DNA from: Alteromonas indica | GTDB taxonomy: Bacteria > Pseudomonadota > Gammaproteobacteria > Enterobacterales > Alteromonadaceae | Assembly: GCA_003056425.1 (NCBI GenBank) | Contig: PYVY01000007.1 | Location: forward strand, 1 to 64,000 | DNA length: 64,000 nt | Direction of reading: 5' to 3' | Shown: one piece after another, positions 45,047-54,365 of the stretch | Position numbering within the stretch: position 1 is the stretch's first letter | Layout: each line of letters begins with the position of its first letter | Program-made: the position numbers and the translations under genes | Notes under the pieces: model-generated | Told to the model about the DNA's origin: nothing | The model's input: the letters and a program-made list of their open reading frames with translations, nothing else | Databases searched by the model: none

Positions 45047-45557
45047 GCACTGCACCGGCTTGTATCGACCAAACCTAATAGCCAACACGCCTGCTTTAAA
45101 ATAAGTTAGCTACTATTGCTAAGCGCCAGGGCCACCCTGGGGGACCTACGGGTAGCGATGATACAGGCTCGTAATCCTGTAGCCTGCTTTGCGTGCTGCG
45201 TTAAATCCTGCGCAGCCAATGCTCACATTTGGGGTATTGCCTTGATATGGAAGCTAACCCCCTCCCTGCATCATCCTTGCTGAATTCTTTTTCCCAATAA
45301 AAAATGTTTGCGGTACAAATACTTACATTTTGAGTGCGTTTTTATAACCGGTGGTGGTACTGTAGGGCACACAAATTGCCTAATCAACGTTATGTACACT
45401 ATTGCGTATTCTGGCGTATCTTGTACTTAGCTCTACAAAATAGGAAGTGGGGCTCTGGGCTGCAATCATATAGTGTTGTGCGCAGAGCGAGTCCCCATCA
45501 GCATGTCACTCGCTTAGCGAAACAGCTATATGACTATAACGAAAGGAGCGGGAACAC
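45047..45557. other. Gene-free region with small hairpins upstream of the receiver gene
   Basis: CCAGGG-cca-CCCTGG (45126-45140) and ACAGG-CTCGTAAT-CCTGT (45163-45180) can form hairpins. Otherwise AT-rich with no gene recognised. Confidence 0.4.
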
Positions 45558-45947
45558 ATGCTCGGTAAACAGGTATTACACATTTTGGTAGTAGAAAACG
45601 ATCCGGTCACGGCGAGTTCTATCACCCGGGTGATGACAGGGTTAGGCTGGCAGGTCGACTTTGCCGCCAGTGGGCGAGCCGCACAAAAGCTGCATCTAGA
45701 AAAAGAGTATGATGTAGTGTTACTGGATGTGGCGCTGCCCGATGTGGAAGGCACACAGTTATGTGCGCAAATAAAGCAACAACAACCCAGCCCGCCGGTA
45801 CTTTTTATCAGTGCCACTGAGAAGGGTGTGGCAACCTTACCGCACCACCCGGGGGACGATATTGCACCGGATGTTTCAGACATAAAAGATATTATTGCGC
45901 GCTGTCAGGCTTTGGCGACCAGTGCCAGCTTCCCGGTCAGCGCCTGA
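45558..45947 (+). CDS. Orphan single-domain response regulator lacking the conserved lysine
   Basis: 129 residues, ATG with AAAGGAG 11 nt upstream. Receiver fold: acidic pocket VVENDP at about 11-16, phospho-acceptor Asp57 in VVLLDVALPD, and the Ser/Thr position in VLFISATEKG. The C-terminal third, which should hold the invariant Lys followed by Pro, reads ATLPHHPGDDIAPDVSDI with no Lys-Pro, so the usual phosphorylation switch is probably altered. No output domain and no kinase gene nearby. It may be a phosphate sink, a protein-interaction adaptor or a decaying regulator. Convergent with the EEP-family gene. Confidence 0.85.
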   Translation: MLGKQVLHILVVENDPVTASSITRVMTGLGWQVDFAASGRAAQKLHLEKEYDVVLLDVALPDVEGTQLCAQIKQQQPSPPVLFISATEKGVATLPHHPGDDIAPDVSDIKDIIARCQALATSASFPVSA

Positions 45948-45977
45948 CAGCGCAAAACCGGGGAGCTTGATAAGAGG

Positions 45978-47021
45978 TTACTGCTGGTGAACTTCCGGGC
46001 TGGCTGTTTTACTGGTTTGTGGGGCTGAAGACGATTCACAGGGTTCGCATTTACGGGTTAGCTGCAAAGCGGTGTAAAGTGGAAAATGGTCAGAACCATA
46101 GCCTGGCAATCTTTTTATTTCCACTAAGTCAAAATGATCAGAGTGAAATACATGGTCCAGCGGCCAGCGAATAAGTTTATGTTTGGCATGAAAAGTATTA
46201 AAGAAACCGCGGCCCCGGCGTGGATCTCTGGCGTGACTTAACTTCCTGAATTTCCTGGTAGTGGGCGACCAGGCGACATCGTTTAGATCGCCGGCGATAA
46301 TTACCGGCCGGGCTTCTTCCACAATTTCCTGACCCACAATGGTCAGTTCCTGGTCACGGGGGCCCGCTGTTTCGTTTTCAGTGGGACTAGGCGGTTTAGG
46401 ATGCAACAAATACACAACAACCGGCTCCCCATCTATTTCGATAGTGACCTGCATTGAAGGCACATCGTCTTCGACAATATAACGTACCGCTTCTTCTTTA
46501 AATGGCAAGCGGCTATACAAATGCATGCCGTAAAGATTCTCCAGTGGGCACGCAAGGCGATAGGGATAATCATCATGTATTGGCTGTAAGGCATCTTCCC
46601 AGTCTTTGTTACTTTCCAGCGTGACCAGCATATCGGGTTTGCGCTGCTCAACCAGCTCAATTAAGCCCTGATAATTATCGTTGTGCATATAAACATTGCT
46701 GGTCATTACGCTAAATACGCGGTCCTGGCGAGGCTGTTTTATACGGGTCACTTCGCGGGGGCCAAGTGGCGTGTAGGGAAATATCCAGCCAATCTGGTAG
46801 GCAATACAGCCAGCTAACAGGGCCATGAATAAATAGGCACTGGTCTGCACTTCCATCATATACAGATAGGCGCCCCAGCCAGCCATACAGAAGAGCATAA
46901 TAACGATCTGCTGTACCCGGGGAAATTCCCATACGCGGATAACCCAGTGCTCGCCAGGTAAGTGGGGAGCAATGGTGGTAAACACCATTAATAAACTCAA
47001 TAAACAAAGTACTTCGAACAT
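45978..47021 (-). CDS. Membrane-anchored endonuclease/exonuclease/phosphatase family protein
   Basis: 347 residues, ATG with AGGAA upstream. Three hydrophobic segments cover about 1-95 (FEVLCLLSLLMVFTTIAPHL, IVIMLFCMAGWGAYLY, AYLFMALLAGCIAYQIGW). A C-terminal EEP-fold domain follows from about 115: VMTSNVYMHNDNY, DMLVTLESN with the metal-binding Glu, VVYLLHPKPPSP, IIAGDLNDVAWS and YGSDHFPLYTAL with the catalytic Asp-His. This YafD-like layout places the hydrolase domain in the periplasm or cytoplasm next to the membrane. Substrate may be nucleic acid, phosphoinositol-like or lipid; not determined. Monocistronic. Confidence 0.9.
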   Translation of the reverse strand: MFEVLCLLSLLMVFTTIAPHLPGEHWVIRVWEFPRVQQIVIMLFCMAGWGAYLYMMEVQTSAYLFMALLAGCIAYQIGWIFPYTPLGPREVTRIKQPRQDRVFSVMTSNVYMHNDNYQGLIELVEQRKPDMLVTLESNKDWEDALQPIHDDYPYRLACPLENLYGMHLYSRLPFKEEAVRYIVEDDVPSMQVTIEIDGEPVVVYLLHPKPPSPTENETAGPRDQELTIVGQEIVEEARPVIIAGDLNDVAWSPTTRKFRKLSHARDPRRGRGFFNTFHAKHKLIRWPLDHVFHSDHFDLVEIKRLPGYGSDHFPLYTALQLTRKCEPCESSSAPQTSKTASPEVHQQ

Positions 47022-47326
47022 GTCGTGCTTCCTATACCAACGCGCGTGCCGTGGTGATCGATAAGTTAAGGCACATGCCTTGGGTAACTTGGATTGTTAC
47101 GCGGCATCGCCGGTTAGGTTCACCCTTCTTTAGTAGATACAACGAAAGACAGCCAAAACTAAGACAATATTACGTTATTCATACGTAAACCTTGCAAAAT
47201 CTAATTAATAAGTGCTAGCGATGGAATTGCCTATTATACTTATTATTCAATAAGATAGCATTTATTTAAGCAGATTGGCACATTGCTGGCATCAACAGAG
47301 TATACATTGACAAAGGAGAGTTCATT

Positions 47327-47941
47327 ATGAAACGTACACTACTGTCTTTACTGGTAGCTGGTATGGTAAGCACTAACGTAGCTGCCGCTGATATGCAGTC
47401 AGAAAATAACTGGGAAAAAGGGGCGAAAGACGCCTGGATTGATGGCAAAGCAGAAGCCACTTTATTGTTTAACGGTAATCTCAATTCGTTTGATATTAAT
47501 ACCGATGTGAAAAACGGCAAAGTCGTATTAACCGGTAAAGTGAAAAACACGGTTGATAAAAAGCTGGCTGAAGAGCTGGTGGAAAATATTGAAGGCGTAA
47601 CTTCGGTTGATAATAAACTGTCCGTGGTCAGCGACAGTGACATGTATGCTGAAGGTGAAAACCACGATATGAAAGATGATATGGAGCAGAAAGCTAACGA
47701 TGCCGGCAGCGAGTTGACGGATGCTAAAATAGCTACCGTTATTAAAACGCGCTTGTTAATGGACTCTGATATCTCCGGTTTTGACATTGATGTGGATGTT
47801 GAAGCAGGCAATGTCACATTAACCGGTTTGGTTAAAACGGATGCAGAACGTCAGTTAGCGGTAGAAATTGCTAAAAATGCTTCTGATGTCAAGAATGTTG
47901 AAGATAATCTTCAACTTAAACAAAAGTCAGCGATGAATTAA
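47327..47941 (+). CDS. Periplasmic two-BON-domain protein (OsmY-like)
   Basis: 204 residues, ATG with AAAGGAG 8 nt upstream. Signal peptide MKRTLLSLLVAGMVSTNVAAA. Two BON domains: about 38-105 (KAEATLLFNGNLNSFDINTDVKNGKVVLTG ... VDNKLSV) and about 135-200 (KIATVIKTRLLMDSDISGFDIDVDVEAGNVTLTG ... VEDNLQL), joined by an acidic linker. BON proteins such as OsmY support the envelope under osmotic or other stress and may act as chaperones or bind phospholipid. A good terminator follows. The 305 bp upstream (47022-47326) hold no other gene; a TTGGCA near 47274 has no well-spaced -10. Confidence 0.92.
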   Translation: MKRTLLSLLVAGMVSTNVAAADMQSENNWEKGAKDAWIDGKAEATLLFNGNLNSFDINTDVKNGKVVLTGKVKNTVDKKLAEELVENIEGVTSVDNKLSVVSDSDMYAEGENHDMKDDMEQKANDAGSELTDAKIATVIKTRLLMDSDISGFDIDVDVEAGNVTLTGLVKTDAERQLAVEIAKNASDVKNVEDNLQLKQKSAMN

Positions 47942-47972
47942 TTTCTCGTTAATTGAGTATCCCTGGAATATA

Positions 47973-48001
47973 AGGCGGCATCTTTGATGCCGCTTTTTTT
48001 T
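47973..48001 (+). terminator. Rho-independent terminator of the BON gene
   Basis: GCGGCATC-ttt-GATGCCGC followed by eight T (47994-48001). Classic form, 34 bp after the stop codon. Confidence 0.93.
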
Positions 48002-48301
48002 GTTTGCAAAAAAACGACGGTGAAAAGCCTGCCCGCTGCTGACATTTCATAATTGTGTAAGATCGGCATGTAAATATTTCCCGGTAGTGGGGAGAAGTTA
48101 TAAACCCCGCTAAAGTTGCGCTTTTCATAAAACTGCAACTTTTTCTGTAGGCTTTGCTGGATATGGGTTTGCGCCCTGTCTATTTTGTAATGTGAAGTTG
48201 GTGCAATCCTTGAATACCTTTAGGTATCAGGAATGAAAAATAGCCCGAGTCTGCTGTTTTTATTCAATGGAAATGCATCAAATAATATTGAGGGATATTC
48301 A

Positions 48302-48481
48302 ATGAAGCTGTTAAAAACTAAGCGCTATGCTAAACCGGAAAACCGTTTTCAGCAGTATCTGCAAAGCCAGCCTGTGTTCAACTGGTTTGATCGTTACGAT
48401 GATAAGAAAAACGCCGAGCCCGTCTCTTACCCTGAAACTTCCCAAAGCATGAGTTGGATAGCGAAGCGAGTGGGTGAATAG
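48302..48481 (+). CDS. Small conserved-looking hypothetical protein (59 residues)
   Basis: Starts at ATG 48302 with GAGGGA 7 nt upstream; the longer in-frame start at 48233 lacks such a site. Sequence is basic at the front (MKLLKTKRYAKPENRF) and ends SMSWIAKRVGE, without signal peptide or membrane helix. I do not recognise a family. The ribosome binding site and balanced composition favour a real gene; the 360-bp leader (47942-48301) contains the BON terminator and no other gene. Confidence 0.5.
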   Translation: MKLLKTKRYAKPENRFQQYLQSQPVFNWFDRYDDKKNAEPVSYPETSQSMSWIAKRVGE

Positions 48482-48705
48482 CCCATACCGGCTGGTTGGC
48501 CAAGGCGGGAGTATACCGCCTGCTATCGCCAATGCCCTGAGTCTTGACGTCTCTAAACCTAAGATAGCTTTTGCTATTAGGAAGCCTTTAACCTGAGGTA
48601 GCTTGGCTCCCCTTAATAAATGTATTACTCAATTGCCGTCACTGGCTGGCGACGGCTTTATAAGCAGGGTAACCTGCAATACAATCGTTGAACCCATATT
48701 AGAAG

Positions 48706-48910
48706 GCCTGTCGCTTGGCAACACGCCTCTAACGACATAAAGAGCCTTCAGCGAGATAGAGAGCCTTCAGCGCAATACAGTGCCTTCAGCGAGATAGAGA
48801 GCCTTCAGCAAAATAAAGAGCCTTTAGCGAAATAAAGACCCTTTAGCGGAATAAAGAGCCTTCAGCGAGATAAAAAGCCTTTAGCGCAATACAGCGCCTA
48901 TAGCATGTTT
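48706..48910. repeat. Ten to eleven tandem repeats of exactly 19 bp
   Basis: GCCTTCAGCGAGATAGAGA-type units occur with their first G at 48706, 48725, 48744, 48763, 48782, 48801, 48820, 48839, 48858, 48877 and 48896: a perfect 19-bp period with no slippage. The first two units and the last are diverged. 19 bp is not a multiple of three, so it is not a coding repeat. No other gene is recognised in 48482-49485. Confidence 0.92.
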
Positions 48911-49485
48911 CAAAGCGTAGACAAACGTAGAAGGTAAGAAGGGACCTGGATAATTTGTTAACGCACCCACCCCCGTACTGTTTCCGAATTGTCAACGCAT
49001 TGTCACCGCCTAAACGCCACATTATTGCTTATGGCGTAATCTGCATGCAGCTGATAATACACATGTGTTACTACGTATTGGTATTTGGTATTTGGTGTGC
49101 GGAGCGGGGCGAAGTGGTCAGGCCGGGCTCCATCGTCAGTAGGAACAATGAGCCAAAGCAGTAACCTAAATCTGTTGTGCAGTGAATATGGGTTAAATGT
49201 CGGTATACGGCCACACTTTGCTATCCATAGGTTGTCTGTTGTATCCCCTGACACCTATTGGCGCAGGCGAAAGCCATGTCCTGGTTGAGGGGGACGGTGA
49301 TCGCATGGATTTTTCAGTGGGCTCTATTGCACCGTAGAGGAAAATAGCACCAATGGCGCGACGGCGCGGATTAAAGCGATCAATATAGCCATGGTGAGCG
49401 TATTGAAATTTATAAAAAAGATCAGGATGTTGCACTGTATTAAATAATGGTGGTGCAGCAGGTAAAAGACAACTAACTGGATGGA

Positions 49486-50400
49486 TTGTTTGTGGTTAAA
49501 TCGGTTTCTCATTTACTGACACTGGTACTGACACTTTTTGTGCTAGGTGGCTGTTCCAGCACTACTCAGGCGCCCCCCTCTACAGATACATCTACCCGGC
49601 AAAGTACTCCCGCCAACCCCGATAACCCCGAACCAAACGATGCCGTTAAGCAGCTCAATAGCGGTAAAAAGGTTAAAGTCGAAACCAGCCAGGGCACTAT
49701 CGAAGTTGAACCCACGGTGGTGGCTATTACCGATGCTCAGGCGCCGGCCGGGCAGTCTTCATCACAGGTTTACTACAATGACCCCTGGGAAGATTTTAAC
49801 CGCAGCATGTTCACGTTTAATCATTACCTCTATAGTTACGTGCTCATTCCGGCCTCTGACGGCTATCATTATTTAGTGCCGGCAACTGTTCGCGATAAAA
49901 TCGGTAATGCATTTGATAACATTCGGGAGCCGCTCAATTTGCTAAATAACCTTGCCACAGGTGAATTTGATGAGGCGGGAGCTAATTTAAGCCGGTTTCT
50001 AATTAATTCAACGGTGGGCTTGTTTGGTTTATTTGACCCGGCGTCTCACTGGTTTGATATTGCGCCACACAAACAAACAATAGCCGATACCTTGTTTCAT
50101 TATGAGGTAGGCGCTGGGCCCTATCTGGTTTTGCCGGTATTAGGTCCAAGTGATTCAAGAGGAGCGTTTTCGACCGTTTCAGAAGGTTTCATTCACCCGG
50201 TAAATCAATTGATAGATACACCACAGTCTTACCAGATCAGAGCTTTTGACGGTTTTGATGACTTCTCTGATCAATCAGAGACCTATCAAAGTCTTTATAA
50301 TAAGGCTAACGACCCATACCTGTATTTCCGTAATCAGTATATACAGGGGCAACGCCGCGACGAGTATTTCTATTACAAAGAGCAGCAAAATGAAGAATAA
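49486..50400 (+). CDS. mlaA: MlaA (VacJ) family outer-membrane lipoprotein
   Basis: 304 residues from TTG 49486; GTG 49492 is an equally good start, with GGATGG upstream of both. Lipoprotein signal LTLVLTLFVLGGC. A variable Pro/Thr-rich segment of about 70 residues precedes the MlaA domain: DPWEDFNRSMFTFNHYLYSYVLIP, then NIREPLNLLNNLATGEFDEAGANLSRFLINSTVGLFGLFDPAS and a closing GPYLVLPVLGPSDSRG. MlaA forms an outer-membrane ring with OmpC/F that removes misplaced phospholipids from the outer leaflet. Here it overlaps the RND exporter gene by 11 bp; the mlaBCDEF genes are not in the window. Confidence 0.93.
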   Translation: MFVVKSVSHLLTLVLTLFVLGGCSSTTQAPPSTDTSTRQSTPANPDNPEPNDAVKQLNSGKKVKVETSQGTIEVEPTVVAITDAQAPAGQSSSQVYYNDPWEDFNRSMFTFNHYLYSYVLIPASDGYHYLVPATVRDKIGNAFDNIREPLNLLNNLATGEFDEAGANLSRFLINSTVGLFGLFDPASHWFDIAPHKQTIADTLFHYEVGAGPYLVLPVLGPSDSRGAFSTVSEGFIHPVNQLIDTPQSYQIRAFDGFDDFSDQSETYQSLYNKANDPYLYFRNQYIQGQRRDEYFYYKEQQNEE

Positions 50401-52795
50401 ACTTGCCCAATTTATTGTCAGCAGTCGCTGGGCAATTATCGCGGTATTCGCTGTACTTCTGGTACTTGCTATCAGTCAGTTAGGCAAATTTAAAATTGAC
50501 GCATCAGCCGATACGCTGTTGGTAAAAGACAATAAGTTATTTATTGAAAATCAGTTGGCCAATCAGGTTTTTTCGCCTGATGAATTTATTTTGCTGGCTT
50601 ACGAGCCGCGTAATCACGCCTTGTTTTCCCGCCAGACGTTCGATGATATTCAGGCTTTGTCTACGGCTATTGAGAAACTTGACAGGGTGAAAGCCGTTAC
50701 CTCCATTCTTTCTGTGCCTTTAATCCAGGACACCGCGGCACTTACCGCTTCGGCCGATGTAAGTTCTTTGACCTGGCAGCAACAAGGTTATTCCCCAGAA
50801 CAGATGGAGCAACTAATATCTGGCCATCCTATCTTTACCGATTTACTTGTAAATCGTGATAACACTGCCACCGCTATACAGATTGTATTTGAGGAAAACG
50901 CGCAGTTAGCCGCCCTCGAGCGCAAAATTACCGAGATTCAGACGACATTATTGGACACCTCGTTATCGCAGGAACAAGAACAGACGTTGGCTACATTACA
51001 GCAGCAAGCTGACCCGATACGCCAACAACTTACTGAAACCCGGCAGCAGGAAATTGAGCAGTTGCATAGTATTACTGCTCAGGTGGAAGAGCGGGCAAGC
51101 ACCTATCTGGGCGGTTCCTATGTGGTAGGCCAGCATTTAATTGATATTATCAAAGCAGATTTACAAACCTTTGGTAGTGCTATCGCTATCGCTATTGCAG
51201 TACTTTTGCTATTGCTTTATCGCACCATACGCTGGGTCATCTTCCCCATGGCCGCTTGTGCTATTAGTGTGGTGCTTACTATGGGGTTATTTGGCTTCCT
51301 GGACCTGCGAACCACGGTAATATCGGCTAACTTTGTGGCATTGCAGCTTATTTTGACCCTTGCAGTGATGATTCACCTTATTGGTGCCTACCGCGATATC
51401 AGCCGCACGCACACTAATTACACCAAACATGAGCGCATTGTGGCGACCTTACAGGAAAAACTTGCCCCATGCTTTTTTGCTACGCTCACTACCTCGGTAG
51501 GGTTCGGCTCGCTTGTCTTTAGCGGACTGCAACCGGTGGTGGTGTTTGGCTACATGATGCTTATTGCCATGCTGATTACCATGCTGGTGAGCCTCCTTTT
51601 GTTTCCTGCTGTTTTATCCTTGCTAAAGGCGCGCAACGAAAGCGCCGAATATGCCTTCATCACTCACTTTTATAAGCGCATTAAGGCAATGAATTTAGCC
51701 CGGCCCATGACGGTTTCAGTTGTTATGCTAACCTTATTCATTGGCCTTGCGCTGGGCATCAGCCGGCTGAATGTAGAAAACTCTTTTATTGATTATTTTG
51801 CTAAGGACACTCAGGTATATCAGGAGCTGGCATTTATAGATAAACAATTCGGGGGGTCTACACCGCTGGATATTATTTTAAAAGCGGATGCGACAGACGC
51901 CAATAACGAATTGGTATTAACCGCTGACAACGTTAACCAATTGCAATTGGTGCAGGCCGCGGTTAAGGCATTTGAAGCCACCGGGAGTGTAACTTCTGTG
52001 GCCAATTTTACCGAGCTGGCGCGGCAACTGAACGATAATAGGCCGCTAACTGAATATGAACTGACCACCGTGTATCGCTTATTGGATGAAAAAGTAGTTA
52101 ACCAGCTGATAGGTTCCTATTTCTCTGCCGAGGATGATGAACTTCGTATCGCTGTGCGAGTTCAAGATACTACTGCAGGGTTGCAGCGGGATGAGTTTCT
52201 GCGTGATTTGCGCAGCGATATTAGTGCAGTGGGTGTGCCTGCTGAGTCGTTCTCGCTTACTGGATTATTTATTCTGTACCAGGATATATTAAGTCGGTTG
52301 TTTGACTCGCAAATTAAAACCCTTGGTATCGTGTATGTTGTATTGGGGCTGGTGCTGTTTGCAATATTTCGGTCAGTAAAAGTGGCACTGATTGCCTTGG
52401 TGCCTAATGTACTGACAACATTAGGTATTCTGGGTGTCATTGGTTGGTTAGGTATTCCGTTGGATATTATGACGATCACCATCGCCGCCATCGCAATGGG
52501 TATAGCCGTAGACGATACCATTCATTTCCTACATGCCTATTTAAAAGGGCTGAAAGAGGGCACCGCCGGCCAAGCAGCACAGCGCGCCAGCGACGCCGCA
52601 TTTGGGCATACAGGTTTAGCTATTTTGTTCACTACTACGATAATAGCAATAGGGTTTTCTCTGTTTGGCTTTTCAAACTTTATACCCAGCGTTAATTTCG
52701 GGTTATTAACGGCGACTGCCATGATCATGGCTTTGGTTACCGATATTACCTTGCTGCCCGCGCTATTGAATAAATTTGTAGCACGCAAAGCCTGA
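50390..52795 (+). CDS. RND-superfamily (MMPL/SSD-type) exporter
   Basis: 801 residues from ATG 50390, which lies inside the end of mlaA (a longer frame from 50246 is spurious). Two repeats of the RND layout: one N-terminal membrane helix (WAIIAVFAVLLVLAISQL), a periplasmic loop of about 230 residues containing a coiled-coil-like Gln/Glu-rich stretch, five more helices, then a second copy from about residue 435 (MTVSVVMLTLFIGLALGISRLNVENSF). Conserved late motif GIAVDDTIHFLHAYLK. Such exporters adjoin mlaA in many gammaproteobacteria and are thought to handle lipids; this partnership is inferred from the overlap. No membrane-fusion protein is encoded beside it. Confidence 0.9.
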   Translation: MKNKLAQFIVSSRWAIIAVFAVLLVLAISQLGKFKIDASADTLLVKDNKLFIENQLANQVFSPDEFILLAYEPRNHALFSRQTFDDIQALSTAIEKLDRVKAVTSILSVPLIQDTAALTASADVSSLTWQQQGYSPEQMEQLISGHPIFTDLLVNRDNTATAIQIVFEENAQLAALERKITEIQTTLLDTSLSQEQEQTLATLQQQADPIRQQLTETRQQEIEQLHSITAQVEERASTYLGGSYVVGQHLIDIIKADLQTFGSAIAIAIAVLLLLLYRTIRWVIFPMAACAISVVLTMGLFGFLDLRTTVISANFVALQLILTLAVMIHLIGAYRDISRTHTNYTKHERIVATLQEKLAPCFFATLTTSVGFGSLVFSGLQPVVVFGYMMLIAMLITMLVSLLLFPAVLSLLKARNESAEYAFITHFYKRIKAMNLARPMTVSVVMLTLFIGLALGISRLNVENSFIDYFAKDTQVYQELAFIDKQFGGSTPLDIILKADATDANNELVLTADNVNQLQLVQAAVKAFEATGSVTSVANFTELARQLNDNRPLTEYELTTVYRLLDEKVVNQLIGSYFSAEDDELRIAVRVQDTTAGLQRDEFLRDLRSDISAVGVPAESFSLTGLFILYQDILSRLFDSQIKTLGIVYVVLGLVLFAIFRSVKVALIALVPNVLTTLGILGVIGWLGIPLDIMTITIAAIAMGIAVDDTIHFLHAYLKGLKEGTAGQAAQRASDAAFGHTGLAILFTTTIIAIGFSLFGFSNFIPSVNFGLLTATAMIMALVTDITLLPALLNKFVARKA

Positions 52796-52824
52796 TCCAG
52801 CTACCCGTATAAATAAACGGCATG

Positions 52825-52860
52825 AATAAACAAAACGGCCTCCAGGCCGTTTTGTTTATT
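52825..52860 (+). terminator. Rho-independent terminator of the mlaA-RND operon
   Basis: Perfect 17-bp arms (52825-52841 and 52844-52860) with a 2-nt loop; the core AACGGCCT/AGGCCGTT is flanked by A-rich and T-rich ends. It begins about 30 bp after the exporter stop and could work in both directions. Confidence 0.92.
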
Positions 52861-53096
52861 TCGGGGCCTGTTAATCTCACATACAAAACACTAGTCTCAG
52901 GCTTAACCTCCTCTGTATTTCCTCTCGATAGACACCCACACAAAGATCTATACGCAGAGGTTTATATGAGATGGTCTATACGGGACAGCCATACAAATTA
53001 AACATAGCTATGCCCTATAGAAAGTCCGAGGCAAGACACCCATGTAGTTTGAAATAGCTAACGATAAGCTTCAGACAAGACACCCATGTAGCAGCG

Positions 53097-53303
53097 AAGC
53101 TTCAGACAAGACACCCATGTAGGGCTCTAGGCAAGGAGACTTATAGGGGACAGCCATACAAGGGGACCTAAATGGACAGCCATACAAATTAAACATAGCT
53201 ATGCCCTATAGAAAGTCTGCGCCAAGACATCCACGCATAGGTAGTGCAGCTACAGAGCTTCCGCTGAGTTAAGTCCTTTGCCTCAGCTAGGCCTATATAA
53301 GAC
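53097..53303. repeat. 207-bp direct repeat, copy 1
   Basis: Runs from AAGCTTCAGACAAGACACCC to GGCCTATATAAGAC. It matches 53675-53881 over its whole length with only a handful of substitutions and no length change. Confidence 0.85.
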
Positions 53304-53674
53304 ACCCCTATACAAAACTAGCCCTAGACAAGACACCCACATAAATACAGCGGCGCAATCTGAGAAAGACCCAGGAAAGACACCTATTTAAAGTTAGTGC
53401 AGCTACAGGGTTTCTGCTGAGTTAAGGCCTTTGCACTCACTAGCCGCTGCGACTCATTATAGTCGCAGCTCTATACAAGACAGCCATGTTAGCGCTCTAT
53501 ACAAAACACCCGTGTTAGTACAGCCATGTTAGTACAATATTATAACCAGGGTGCCTTACACCTTACCTCTCGATAGCGGCCCACCACAAACCAGCTAAGA
53601 CACCCGCATAACCCAAGCGCGCCTGATATACCTCTTGATGGACAACGAGGCACAGACAATAAGCTTAAGCCAAG

Positions 53675-53881
53675 AAGCTTCAGACAAGACACCCATGTAG
53701 CGCTCTAGGCAAGGAGACTTATAGGGGACAGCCATACAAGGGGACCTAAATGGCCAGCCATACAAATTAAACATAGCTATGCCCTATAGAAAGTCTGCGC
53801 CAAGACACCCACGCATAGTTAATGCAGCTACAGAGCTTCCGCTGATTTAAGTCCTTTGCCTCAGCTAGGCCTATACAAGAC
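53675..53881. repeat. 207-bp direct repeat, copy 2
   Basis: Second copy of 53097-53303, 578 bp downstream. The near-identity implies recent duplication or gene conversion. Confidence 0.85.
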
Positions 53882-54320
53882 AGCCATATAGCGTTAGCGG
53901 CACTATTTGAACGGTAGGGACCTGAAAGCCATAGCCGGCAATATTTAAGACGCCGCGGTTTTCCTATTGTGGATAGTCGACACCAATGGCGAAACGCCTG
54001 TCGGGAGCAGGGTTAATAGACAATGACGGGCCTGGCCTGGCTTAAAAGCCTCGTGAAGATTTCGCCAATCAAGCGTCTCGGTTTCGCTGGCACGGGAGTA
54101 ATTTTTATATTCTTGGAGGCTACTTACACGGGCAGGGCGCATGCTTATTGCATACAGGCATGTAATGATTGGGATCCACGGGGTCATGCGGTAGATGGCA
54201 CAGAAATAAAAATACCGGAGATGTAATCTCAACGCAGTGTTTTTACCGGAAATAGAAAAACTTCGCTGGTGAAAAGTAACCTACTGAAGACGCTCAGCAG
54301 ATAAAACAAATTCGAGCCAC

Positions 54321-54351
54321 AAAAAACCCGGCACAAAGGCCGGGTTTTTTT
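54321..54351. terminator. Bidirectional terminator next to the small lipoprotein gene
   Basis: AAAAAACCCGGC-acaaag-GCCGGGTTTTTTT, perfect stem with A-run and T-run. It lies 15 bp past the minus-strand lipoprotein stop. Confidence 0.9.
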
Positions 54352-54365
54352 AAAGCTCAATCAGA

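Larger units (their letters stand above)
52980..53885. repeat. Repeat array 3: GACACCCATG / GGACAGCCATACAA mosaic
   Basis: At least nine AAGACACCC-type and seven GACAGCCAT-type elements lie in one orientation across 0.9 kb. ACAGCCATACAAATTAAAC with its following ATAGCTATGCCCTATAG stretch occurs three times (about 52984, 53174, 53758). Two 207-bp segments are near-identical (separate entries) and a partial third copy lies at 53387-53440 (AGTGCAGCTACAGGGTTTCT). The same GACAnCCA core builds arrays 1 and 2. No plausible gene lies in 52861-54365; open frames at 53945-54232 and 54023-54226 have no ribosome binding site. Confidence 0.88.

Noticed and set aside
50246..50389. Longer N-terminus for the RND exporter
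   Set aside because: It lies inside mlaA in another frame; ATG 50390 starts directly at the first membrane helix.
53945..54232. 95-residue minus-strand frame
   Set aside because: No ribosome binding site, no family resemblance, and it sits at the edge of array 3.
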